A DNA stretch of 64,000 nt. Source: UBA6100 sp049658145. GTDB taxonomy: Bacteria > Actinomycetota > Coriobacteriia > Anaerosomatales > Anaerosomataceae. The translations under genes were made by a program, and so were the position numbers. Each line of letters opens with the position of its first letter. Position 1 is the first letter of the stretch. A model generated the notes under the pieces. The model saw nothing but the letters and a program-made list of their open reading frames with translations, ran no database searches and was not told the DNA's origin. The stretch spans positions 1 to 64,000 of the forward strand of contig JBASOJ010000074.1 of the NCBI GenBank assembly GCA_049658145.1, in the 5' to 3' direction. Below, piece by piece: positions 52,067-59,647 of this stretch.

Positions 52067-52908
52067 CTCGGGCAGAAGACCGCACCGACAGCGCGCGGAC
52101 CTGCGTACGTGCCGATGACCGCGCCCACGCTCACCGTGGCGACGATCTCGCAGTCCAACCCGAGCCCGCGAATCGCAGCTATGAGGTCTTCGGCGAGAGC
52201 GGGTGCCTGCGAATGGAGGATGCCGACCCTCAGGGGACCCGCTCCCACCTCCGCGCTGGCCGCCGCGATCTCCGCCATGGCACGCTTCCTGCCCTTTGCC
52301 TTCTTATAGGGCTCGATGATGCCATCGGCATTGAACGTGAGCACTGGCTTGATGTTGAGCACCGAGGCTGCCATCCCTTGCGCCTTTCCGGCGCGGCCGC
52401 CCTTCACGAGATACTCCAAGGTATCCAGTGCGAAGAACATGCGCCCGGTGTCGATGACGCGCCGTACGGCCTCGCACACCGCGGCCGCGTCCCCGCCCGC
52501 GTCCCGCACTTCCACGGCGCTTATGACAGCCATGCCCGACCCGAGGGACACGGTGCGTGTATCGAAAGCGTGCACCGGGACGGGAGCCATCTTCGCGGCC
52601 ATCAGAGCCGACTCCATCGTTCCCGACAGCGCGGAGGACAGATGGATCGAGACGATCTCATCGCATCCGGCATCGGCGAGCTTCCGGTACACCGCGCCGA
52701 AGTCGGCCGGCGACGGCTGAGACGTCTTGGGAAGCACCTCCGCGACAGCGAGCTTGTCGTAGAACTGGTCCAGTGTGAGATCCAGCCAGTCGAGATAGGT
52801 CTCCTCACCGAAGTTCACCCTCAGGGGGACCATCACCACATCGTGCTCCTTCAGCCACTCGGGGCCGAGGTCACACGTGCTGTCGCAGACGATCCCTACC
52901 TTCGGCAT
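52063..52908 (-). CDS. DegV family fatty-acid-binding protein
   Basis: 281-residue DegV-fold protein of the FakB type, expected to hold a fatty acid for phosphorylation by FakA. VGIVCDSTCDLGPEWL at the start and SIHLSSALSGTMESALMA supply the carboxylate-binding Ser/Thr residues, and the C-terminal IMPKVL-like strand pattern is present. It directly follows the fakA-like gene, which supports a FakA-FakB pair. The lipid bound is unknown. Confidence 0.9.
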   Translation of the reverse strand: MPKVGIVCDSTCDLGPEWLKEHDVVMVPLRVNFGEETYLDWLDLTLDQFYDKLAVAEVLPKTSQPSPADFGAVYRKLADAGCDEIVSIHLSSALSGTMESALMAAKMAPVPVHAFDTRTVSLGSGMAVISAVEVRDAGGDAAAVCEAVRRVIDTGRMFFALDTLEYLVKGGRAGKAQGMAASVLNIKPVLTFNADGIIEPYKKAKGRKRAMAEIAAASAEVGAGPLRVGILHSQAPALAEDLIAAIRGLGLDCEIVATVSVGAVIGTYAGPRAVGAVFCPR

Positions 52909-52928
52909 GCGTTTCCTCCTTGTAAGTC

Positions 52929-54536
52929 CTACTCGACTGCGATGATCACCGGATACACCGGCTGCTCGCCGCGATGACCCTCCACCTCGAGATCCGGGTA
53001 CAGCCCGGCAAGCCGCTCCACGAGTGCGTCGAGCGCTGCGTCGTCGAGGTCCTCGCCGGCAAGTACCGTCACCGTGTCTCCACCGTCGGCGATCACACCA
53101 AGAACCTCGGTGGCCACGTCGGACACATCCGAGCCGATGACCTCGATCTCGTGGTCGACGATGCCGATGACCTGACCGGCCGTGATCTTGCCGGCCTTGC
53201 CTTTAGAGTCCTTCACTGCGGTCGTGATCTCAGCCGAGCGCGTGGCGGCGGCGGCCTCTCCCATCTCCTCGGCGATGGCCTCGAGGTCAGAGGATCCGTC
53301 GTACGCGAGCAGCGCGGCGAACGCCTGTGGCACCGCCGTGGTGGGCACGACGGCCACCGGCCGGTCCGCCACCCCGATCACCTGCTGGGCCGCCATGATG
53401 ATGTTGCGGTTGTTCGGGAGGATCACGACCGCGGCGGCGTTCACGCTCTCGACCGCCTCAAGGAGCTCGGCCGTCGACGGGTTCATGGTCTGCCCGCCGC
53501 TCACGACGATGTCTGCGCCCAGACCGGTCAGGATCTCCGCCATCCCGGACCCGGCGGCAACAGCCACGAAACCGACCGGCTTGGCTGGCGCTGCCTCGGC
53601 ACGGATCGATCTCGTGCGGTCGGCAGTCTGGCGGCGCATGTTGTTGACGTGAACCTCGGACACCTCACCGAGGCCCGTCGCCCAGGACAGCACGGTGCCC
53701 GGTTCATCGGTGTGGACGTGGACCTTGTAGGTCTCGCGATCGCCGACGACCAGTTCGGATCCGCCGCGCTCGGCCACGTACTGCTCGATCACGGTCCGGT
53801 CGACCTCGGCTCCGTGAAGCAGGAACTCGGTGCAATACAGGTACTCTTCGTCGTTCCAGTCATCGACGGGGACCACCTGGAGCGGACCCGCGGCGGTCTC
53901 GACCACGTGCTCGCGATACTCACGGCCCTTGTACGCCGATACGAACCCTTCGGCCAGGATCGCGAGACCGAATCCGCCGGCGTCCACCACGCCGTTCTCC
54001 TTCAGCACGGGGAGGAGGTCTGGTCCGCGACGCACAGACTCGAACGCGGCCTGCACGACCGCGTCAAGGAACTCGTCAAGCGAAAGACCGGCGGAGACGC
54101 CGGCTCTCGCCGCGATAGACGCGTCCTTGAGTACCGTGAGCATCGTTCCCTCGACCGGTTTCCGGACCGCCTGGAAGGCGACGTGCACGCTGCGCTCCAG
54201 CGCCTGCGCGACCATCTCGGGGTTCATCTCGGTGGCGTCACTCACGACCTCGCACAGACCGCGAAGCATCTGGCTGAGAATGACGCCGGAGTTGCCGCGC
54301 GCGCCCATCAGCGAGCCGTGCGTGATGGAGTGGCAGATGTCCGCGAGCGACGCACCTGAAGGTAACGTGCCGAGATCCGTGAGCACCGCCTCGAGGGTGA
54401 GCGTCATGTTCGTGCCGGTGTCGCCATCGGGAACCGGGAACACGTTCAGCCGGTTCACCTCATCGACGCGCTGCTTGAGCGCGGAGACCGACGCCTCGAA
54501 GAGGCCGACTCCGAACGGCTGTGGGTGGTCTATCAT
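52929..54536 (-). CDS. fakA: DAK2-domain fatty acid kinase FakA
   Basis: 535-residue protein. The N-terminal DhaL-like kinase domain shows FPVPDGDTGTNMTLTLEA with the Mg-binding Asp residues and MGARGNSGVILSQMLRG; a middle domain and a C-terminal FakB-docking region (ILPNNRNIIMAAQQVI) complete the FakA architecture. It would phosphorylate DegV-bound fatty acids so that acyl-phosphate can enter the PlsX/PlsY route. It overlaps asp23 (ATGA), the usual partner. Confidence 0.93.
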   Translation of the reverse strand: MIDHPQPFGVGLFEASVSALKQRVDEVNRLNVFPVPDGDTGTNMTLTLEAVLTDLGTLPSGASLADICHSITHGSLMGARGNSGVILSQMLRGLCEVVSDATEMNPEMVAQALERSVHVAFQAVRKPVEGTMLTVLKDASIAARAGVSAGLSLDEFLDAVVQAAFESVRRGPDLLPVLKENGVVDAGGFGLAILAEGFVSAYKGREYREHVVETAAGPLQVVPVDDWNDEEYLYCTEFLLHGAEVDRTVIEQYVAERGGSELVVGDRETYKVHVHTDEPGTVLSWATGLGEVSEVHVNNMRRQTADRTRSIRAEAAPAKPVGFVAVAAGSGMAEILTGLGADIVVSGGQTMNPSTAELLEAVESVNAAAVVILPNNRNIIMAAQQVIGVADRPVAVVPTTAVPQAFAALLAYDGSSDLEAIAEEMGEAAAATRSAEITTAVKDSKGKAGKITAGQVIGIVDHEIEVIGSDVSDVATEVLGVIADGGDTVTVLAGEDLDDAALDALVERLAGLYPDLEVEGHRGEQPVYPVIIAVE

Positions 54537-54898
54537 GCGTGCTCCGTCTTCTTCCGCAGTTTGATCCCTTGCACGTGCACCCGCACGTCGGACACCTGCA
54601 CAACTGCGTTGTGGGTAAGTGCGTGACGCACGGCTGACGAGAGGTTATGAGACACCTGGGTGAGGTTGGTCCCGTATTCGACCACCACGTACAGGTCGAC
54701 CGCCACACTGCGCTCATCCGTATTCGTGATGACGACGCCTTTGCGTAGCTTGTCGCGCGACAGCAGTTGCGCCACGCCGTCACGCAGCGACGGACTGGCC
54801 ATGCCGACCACGCCGTAGCCCTCCATTGCGACGAACCCCGCGATGTCCGCGAGAACATCATTCGCGATGGTGACAGTGCCCTGCACGTCCTTAGCCAT
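54533..54898 (-). CDS. asp23: Asp23/Gls24 family envelope stress protein
   Basis: 121-residue Asp23-domain protein: GTVTIANDVLADIAGFVAMEGYGVVGM, then VDLYVVVEYGTNLTQVSHNL and VSDVRVHVQGI (landmarks). Related to Gram-positive alkaline shock and envelope proteins. It is the first gene of the asp23-fakA-degV-recG unit and divergent from rpmB, a widely conserved arrangement. Confidence 0.93.
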   Translation of the reverse strand: MAKDVQGTVTIANDVLADIAGFVAMEGYGVVGMASPSLRDGVAQLLSRDKLRKGVVITNTDERSVAVDLYVVVEYGTNLTQVSHNLSSAVRHALTHNAVVQVSDVRVHVQGIKLRKKTEHA

Positions 54899-54955
54899 CG
54901 ATGGCCCTCCTCGGGTTCACGTGACAGTCCGGCCGGTCGCCCGAACGTATGACGT

Positions 54956-54977
54956 AGTATAGCCGAATACTCTCGGC
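54956..54977 (-). promoter_or_regulatory. -10 region of asp23 with an adjacent inverted repeat
   Basis: Minus-strand TATACT (54961-54956) is a strong -10 about 58 bases before the asp23 start. Just upstream GCCGA and TCGGC (arms 54962-54966 and 54973-54977) form an inverted repeat where the spacer would be. No good -35 is seen, so an activator may be needed. Confidence 0.5.
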
Positions 54978-55007
54978 AGTCCGCGTGTGCCCGCAGGTGC
55001 GAAGCAC

Positions 55008-55031
55008 CTACCGGGGGTCCTACCGGGGGTC
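55008..55031. repeat. Tandem 12-base repeat upstream of rpmB
   Basis: CTACCGGGGGTC occurs twice without a gap (55008-55019, 55020-55031), directly upstream of the rpmB -10 region, covering where the -35 and upstream elements would be. Confidence 0.7.
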
Positions 55032-55051
55032 TTTCCCCGCTCATCGGGCGT

Positions 55052-55060
55052 GTGCTAGTA
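55052..55060 (+). promoter_or_regulatory. Extended -10 promoter of rpmB
   Basis: TGCTAGTAT (TGC plus TAGTAT) lies about 80 bases before the rpmB ATG; the -35 at 17 bases is poor (TTCCCC). Transcription would start in the GCTGCGC stretch that follows. Confidence 0.45.
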
Positions 55061-55136
55061 TTGCTGCGCTTTTGCCGACACCGGCGCCGCGGTGACGCGT
55101 CGCTTCGATGAGATCATGAGAACGGAGCCAACAGAG

Positions 55137-55325
55137 ATGTCCAAGGTTTGCAGCGTCTGTGGCAAGCACCCCACCGCGGGGCGCAACGTGAGCCACTCCC
55201 ACCGTGTCACCAATCGCATGTTCCACCCGAACGTGCAGAAGGTCTCCGTTGTGGTCGACGGGACCGTCAAGAAGATGAACGTCTGCACGAAGTGCATGAA
55301 GGCCGGCAAGGTCACGCGCGGCTAG
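55137..55325 (+). CDS. rpmB: 50S ribosomal protein L28 (zinc-binding form)
   Basis: 62-residue protein: MSKVCSVCGKHPTAGRNVSH, SHRVTNRMFHPNVQKV and VCTKCMKAGKV. Two CxxC pairs make it the C+ form. The ATG at 55137 gives the conserved N-terminus; the frame is open 45 bases further. It is one of only three plus-strand genes, divergent from asp23 and convergent with the HD-GYP gene, its stop overlapping that gene's stop. Confidence 0.97.
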   Translation: MSKVCSVCGKHPTAGRNVSHSHRVTNRMFHPNVQKVSVVVDGTVKKMNVCTKCMKAGKVTRG

Positions 55326-57091
55326 GCACGTCCATCGCTCGAACCGGGGACCCGGCTCGATCCGCTCTGCAGGATGTCTCTCAGGACCTCCACGGCAGCC
55401 GGATCGAACTGGGTCCCTGCTTTATCCACGAGCTCCCGCAGCGCCTCGGCCGAGGTGAAGGCGGCACGGTACGGACGGTCGGACGTCATCGCGACGTACG
55501 CGTCCGCCACCGCGAGTATCCTGGCCCCGATCGGGATGTCCTCACCCGACAGACCGCTCAGGTAGCCCTCGCCGTCGTACCACTCGTGATGGTGGTAGAC
55601 GATCGGCACGACCTGCCTGAGCGCCGGCGCCTCCGCGAGGATCTCAGCCGCGACCTGCGGATGCATCTTCAGCAGGGCGCGCTCGACGGTGGTGAGCGGG
55701 CGGTCGGCCACTGCGACACCCTCGCCCGCCGCGGACATTCCTATGTCGTGCAGCAACGCCGCGATGCGCACCGCGTCGTACTCGTCCTCCTGCAGCCCGA
55801 ACACGCGCGCCATGGCTTCGACATACTCCAGCACGCGGTCGGTACCCCCGCGCGAATACGGATCCTTCGTCTCAAGCGCGACGGCAAGGGCCTTCAGCGT
55901 GTCGAAGTACAGCTGCCTCGACTCGACGACCGCCCGGGCGTTCCTGAGCGCTGTCGCCGTCTGCTTGCCGAGGATCTCGATCGACGAGAGGTGAGACTCG
56001 GTGAAACGCGCCGGGAACGAGCGGCTCCCGACGTTCAGAACGCCGAGGACCCCGTCATCGTCGGCGATGGGCACGGATACGGCCGACCGGATGCCATGGC
56101 GTCGGGCCGCCGGAGTGCGTGCCGGAAGATCCTCTATCAGCAGCGGCTGTCTTGATGCGAGCACCCAACCGGCGATGCCCTCCCCCTCGGCGAGCGTCGC
56201 ATCTTGCACGACCTCGGCGGGGAGACCCTCGGCGATCTCGATTGCCAGCCGTCCCGTTGCGGGATCGAGCAGCATGATGCTGCCCGTTTGCGCGTCGCTG
56301 AGCTCCATGGCGCGCCTGAGAGCGGTGCTCAGGACCTCGCGGGGATCGAGCATGCGGCTTAGATCCCGGGCAGCGGCGATCAGCATCTGCGCGGTCTCCA
56401 GCTCCTGGCGCGCGACGTGCAGACCGAGTGCGCCGGTGAGTGATCCGCGCAGCGGGGCGGTGACCTCGGGCAGCGTCGACGCATCGACTTGCGTCTCGGA
56501 CTGAAAGTCGACTGCGGCCACTCCGCGGGTATCCCCGGCGCTCACGGGCAACGCGTACCGCCAGATCGTGCTCGGCTCCGCTCCCCCCCTGATACGCGCT
56601 ACGGGCCCAAGCTCGGCGGTCCCGCCAGTGCATGCACGCACCAGGACGTCATCTTCGGAGAGCAGGACGGGTTGTGGCGAGGGCGCCATCGGCCCGACCG
56701 CTGCCACCCGCCTAAGCGTGCCCGTGGGCTCGTCGGCAAGCCACAGGTGCGCCGCCACAGGCGTGGCGACGTGGGTCACGGAATCGCGAAGGGCGCAGAG
56801 CACGACCTCGGGTTCGAGACCGGGCGGGATGCGAGGGATCGGTGCGGCAGCGGCCGGGACAGCAGCAACCGGCATCGGCTCGATGGTCTCCCGGGATGCC
56901 ACCCGAAGTTGCCAGAGGCCGAGGATCGAGGCACCAGCACCGGCGAGCGCCAGGACCTCGGACGGGATGAGGAAGCCCACAAGGATGCACGCGGCACCGA
57001 ACACCGCGAGCGCCGTCCACGATCCTGTCCCCTGCTGTCGCCCGGGCTGCACACCGCCCCCATCGCCGCGCGCCATCATAACGCACAACAC
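55322..57091 (-). CDS. GAF and HD-GYP domain signalling protein
   Basis: 589-residue protein. Two hydrophobic segments near residues 25-65 anchor it, then GAF domains (about 110-390, with SIMLLDPATGRLAIEI and IRSAVSVPIADDDGVLGVL in the second) sense a ligand, and an HD-GYP domain lies at 400-570: HDIG at 448-451 and HHHEWYDGEGYL at 500-511, then GARILAVADAYVAMTS. Such proteins usually hydrolyse cyclic di-GMP. The third GYP residue is Leu511 instead of Pro. The start (GTG 57091, or ATG 57079) is uncertain, without a clear SD. It follows thiN by 10 bases. Confidence 0.88.
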   Translation of the reverse strand: MLCVMMARGDGGGVQPGRQQGTGSWTALAVFGAACILVGFLIPSEVLALAGAGASILGLWQLRVASRETIEPMPVAAVPAAAAPIPRIPPGLEPEVVLCALRDSVTHVATPVAAHLWLADEPTGTLRRVAAVGPMAPSPQPVLLSEDDVLVRACTGGTAELGPVARIRGGAEPSTIWRYALPVSAGDTRGVAAVDFQSETQVDASTLPEVTAPLRGSLTGALGLHVARQELETAQMLIAAARDLSRMLDPREVLSTALRRAMELSDAQTGSIMLLDPATGRLAIEIAEGLPAEVVQDATLAEGEGIAGWVLASRQPLLIEDLPARTPAARRHGIRSAVSVPIADDDGVLGVLNVGSRSFPARFTESHLSSIEILGKQTATALRNARAVVESRQLYFDTLKALAVALETKDPYSRGGTDRVLEYVEAMARVFGLQEDEYDAVRIAALLHDIGMSAAGEGVAVADRPLTTVERALLKMHPQVAAEILAEAPALRQVVPIVYHHHEWYDGEGYLSGLSGEDIPIGARILAVADAYVAMTSDRPYRAAFTSAEALRELVDKAGTQFDPAAVEVLRDILQSGSSRVPGSSDGRA

Positions 57092-57101
57092 TCGTGCGTC
57101 T

Positions 57102-57800
57102 CTATAGGATATCGGTTATGGGAAGCGGCGGCTGTAGTGGCGATGCACCCGCACTGCGATTGATGATGATCAGCGCCCGTCCCGCCTCGACGCGCACCGA
57201 TTGGCACGAATCCCGACTCACGTTACTGAGTCCGAGTGAGGACAGCGGCTCAAGATCGAGCAGCTCCATCGGATACTCGAATCCTTCGGCGCTTACTACG
57301 GCCGACCCGCCGAAAGCGAGTACCGACACCACGCCGCCAGCGGGAACCGCAAGATCACATGAGGGTCGCAGCGCCGCGTCGAGCGGCACCGCCACCCACC
57401 CGGGTTCATCGGCATAGGCGTCGAGGTCCGCAGCCGAGACCAGGGTTGCGAGGGCTGTCAGCGTGTGATCGATGCGGGCCGTGAACGCGCCGCACAGGAC
57501 CACCGGCCTGCACCCTCGCTCGCGTGCCACACCCAGCGCAAGGTCGAGATCGCTGACGTCCTTCACCGCCGGATAGCGATGGATCTCCGCCCCGGCTTCG
57601 GCGGCTCGTATGAGTGCTTCAGGCGGGGTGGAGTCGAAGTCCCCCACACAGACATCGGGCATCCGGTCCGCAGCCAGGCACGTGAGGAGCCCCCCATCCG
57701 CCGCGATGACGGTGGTTGCGCGAGAGATCAGTCGGGCGTAGTGCCCGGAGCGGTCGTCGACGGGTGCGGCGCCGACTATGAGCGCGCCGTGACCGTTCAT
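57102..57800 (-). CDS. thiN: Thiamine diphosphokinase
   Basis: Transfers pyrophosphate from ATP to thiamine, giving TPP. VIAADGGLLTCLA, VCVGDFDSTPP and VKDVSDLDLALGVA are the family motifs, followed by the C-terminal beta-sandwich with GAFTARIDHTLTAL. Length 232 aa. The ATG overlaps the thiT stop (ATGA), so uptake and activation of thiamine are co-expressed under the TPP riboswitch. No thiamine synthesis gene is present. Confidence 0.94.
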   Translation of the reverse strand: MNGHGALIVGAAPVDDRSGHYARLISRATTVIAADGGLLTCLAADRMPDVCVGDFDSTPPEALIRAAEAGAEIHRYPAVKDVSDLDLALGVARERGCRPVVLCGAFTARIDHTLTALATLVSAADLDAYADEPGWVAVPLDAALRPSCDLAVPAGGVVSVLAFGGSAVVSAEGFEYPMELLDLEPLSSLGLSNVSRDSCQSVRVEAGRALIIINRSAGASPLQPPLPITDIL

Positions 57801-58366
57801 CGCTCCCCTGTCGCGAACTGGCGCTGCAACACAGGCAGCACCGCGGCTGCGACGACCGCGGATGCGGCCGCGGAGACAAGCACGAAGGAGTTGTACGCGA
57901 GCGAGTAGACCAGGGGCGCCTGACCGGCTTCCACTGCGTAGGATGAGAAGAACACAAGCCCGGAGAGCACGTGCGCGAGATACCTCCCCGCGGCGCCCAC
58001 GGCGATGCCCGGCACGATCGCGGTCCATAGCGCGGCCCCCCAGCGCCGATCGCGAGACAGTGACGCGAAACGGACCGCGAAGAGTCCCGCCAGTCCGCAT
58101 GCGGCGAACGCGATGGGATAGTCTAAGACGACCTGGACGGCGTGGAACCAGTACGGCTTCAGCATGTAGTCCACTATTCCGTACAGGGCACCCGCGCCCA
58201 GGCCGACCGCGGGGCCTCTCAGCAACGCCAGCACGAACAGCGGCAGCATGACGAACGAGATGCTGCCACCCTGGGGCATCTGCCAGACGGTGAGCATGCC
58301 GAGAACGGCTGACAACGCGATGGTGAGACCGATCTCACTGGCGATCCGTACACGCGATACCTTCAT
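57797..58366 (-). CDS. thiT: ECF-type thiamine transporter substrate-binding subunit ThiT
   Basis: 189-residue membrane protein with about six hydrophobic helices. MLTVWQMPQGGSISFVMLP, GALYGIVDYMLKPYW and VLDYPIAFAACG are ThiT signatures for thiamine binding. It needs the shared ECF module (EcfA, EcfA', EcfT), which is not in the window. The ATG at 58366 follows GGAGAG by 4-6 bases, an SD that lies in a sequestering stem. First gene of the thiT-thiN unit. Confidence 0.93.
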   Translation of the reverse strand: MKVSRVRIASEIGLTIALSAVLGMLTVWQMPQGGSISFVMLPLFVLALLRGPAVGLGAGALYGIVDYMLKPYWFHAVQVVLDYPIAFAACGLAGLFAVRFASLSRDRRWGAALWTAIVPGIAVGAAGRYLAHVLSGLVFFSSYAVEAGQAPLVYSLAYNSFVLVSAAASAVVAAAVLPVLQRQFATGER

Positions 58367-58370
58367 GACA

Positions 58371-58440
58371 CTCTCCACTCCCGGTGCGATGCACCGAAAC
58401 AGCGGGAGCACTGAGAGCTGGCGGTGACCCGGCCACCGCC
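58371..58440 (-). promoter_or_regulatory. Sequestering stem over the thiT ribosome-binding site (expression platform)
   Basis: On the minus strand CTCTC (58417-58413) and CTCCC (58408-58404) face GGGAG (58382-58378) and GAGAG (58375-58371), with CGGTGC/GCACCG (58396-58391, 58387-58382) as inner stem. The last two include the thiT SD. A separate GGCGGTG/CACCGCC hairpin (58440-58420) lies between it and the aptamer. Confidence 0.6.
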
Positions 58441-58442
58441 GT

Positions 58443-58534
58443 CCGTGTTGCTGCGCCGCATTACCGGCCCAGTCATCTCGGTCGCGACATCATGTCGCCT
58501 CTCAGCCGCCGAATATCGGCAGCTCCCGAAACGG
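58443..58534 (-). promoter_or_regulatory. TPP riboswitch aptamer (THI element)
   Basis: Minus-strand features in order: closing stem CCGT...ACGG (58534-58531 with 58446-58443), CGGGAG, a GCCG/CGGC stem, the invariant CTGAGA (58505-58500), an optional GCGACAT-type hairpin, GACC, and then GCCGGTAATGCGGCGCAG, which matches the conserved pyrophosphate-sensor arm (stem, TAAT, stem, GCAG). The downstream genes are thiT and thiN, which makes the call strong. The second arm departs from consensus in its stem sequence. Confidence 0.75.
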
Positions 58535-58574
58535 TCGATCCCGGCCTCCGCGGACTTCCGCGGCGGCCGCCGTG

Positions 58575-59591
58575 CTACTGCATCTTCTTCAGGTACGGGT
58601 ACGGGTTGACCGCGGCGCCGCCGTTCGGGTGGATCTCGAAGTGCAGGTGCGGTGCGCTCGCCGAGGCGTTACCCGTGCTGCCTACGTACCCGATGACCTC
58701 ACCGGCCGAAACGCGACCGGATGTGACCTTATACCCGCTCAGGTGAGCGTAGTAGAACGCCCATCCGTTGTCGGCGGTGAGCCAGATCGTCTTGCCGCCC
58801 AGACTACTCTGGGACGTGCGCACGGTTCCCGACAACACGGCGACCACGGGAACGCCCTCGCGGGCCATGATGTCCGTGCCTTTGTGCGACCTGCCTCCGG
58901 AGCGCGCTGCACCCCAGGTGTCCGTGTACGTACACGGACCGGCGACTGGGAAGACCATGCCGTTCGGACCGGCGACCACCGATGACCGCTTCTGCCTCGC
59001 CTTCTCGGCCGCGAGCGCGGCCGCAAGTTGCTTCTGCAGCTTGTCGTACTGGGCTTGCTGCGACTTGAGCTCGGCATCGACCCGGTCGGCTTCCGCCTTC
59101 AGCGCGGCCGTATCCTGTGCCTGCGTCGCGTGAAGCGACTCGAGTTCCGCGTGCTTGCTGGCAAGAGCCACCTGAAGTTCCTCGACATCGGTGATGATGT
59201 CAGCATCCTGCTGACCGATACGTTGCACGTACTCCAGACGCTGCAACATCTCATCGAAGTCATTGCTGGAGAGCAGTATGCCCATGTAGTCCGCGCCACC
59301 CGCGCGGTAGATCTCGCTGACGCGCTGGTTGAGACGCGAGTTCACTTCGGTAAGACGAGCCTGGGCGTCTGAGACTTCAGCGTCTACACGTGCGATTTCG
59401 ACACGCGTCGCGTCGAGCTTCCAGTACGCGTCTGAATAGGCCTCGCCGGCCTTGGAGGATGCGGTCTGCAACTCCTTGATCTGAGCTTGCAGCTTCTGGA
59501 CCTCGGTCTGCGCGGCGGTGGCGGTCGGCGCCACGCCCAACACGACCACCAGCGACAGGGCCAGGAGCGTTCGTATGCGATACCAGCGCAC
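58575..59591 (-). CDS. Secreted M23 (LytM) peptidase / EnvC-like hydrolase
   Basis: 338-residue protein: signal peptide (RTLLALSLVVVLGVAPTATA, cleavage near residue 26), two coiled-coil stretches (about 30-95 and 125-195), and a C-terminal LytM domain with zinc ligands His236 and Asp240 (HKGTD), His315 and His317 (HLHFE). All catalytic residues are present, so it should cleave peptidoglycan cross-bridges or activate amidases. The GTG at 59591 has CGGAG 5 bases upstream and removes an implausible 20-residue extension before the signal peptide. Follows the PASTA gene. Confidence 0.93.
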   Translation of the reverse strand: MRWYRIRTLLALSLVVVLGVAPTATAAQTEVQKLQAQIKELQTASSKAGEAYSDAYWKLDATRVEIARVDAEVSDAQARLTEVNSRLNQRVSEIYRAGGADYMGILLSSNDFDEMLQRLEYVQRIGQQDADIITDVEELQVALASKHAELESLHATQAQDTAALKAEADRVDAELKSQQAQYDKLQKQLAAALAAEKARQKRSSVVAGPNGMVFPVAGPCTYTDTWGAARSGGRSHKGTDIMAREGVPVVAVLSGTVRTSQSSLGGKTIWLTADNGWAFYYAHLSGYKVTSGRVSAGEVIGYVGSTGNASASAPHLHFEIHPNGGAAVNPYPYLKKMQ

Positions 59592-59647
59592 AGCAACTCC
59601 GTTCGATCTCAAGCGGAGAACACCCGACAGTCTACACGAACCCATGC

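Noticed and set aside
55008..55031. Start of a CRISPR array
   Set aside because: Only two 12-base copies with no spacer between them.
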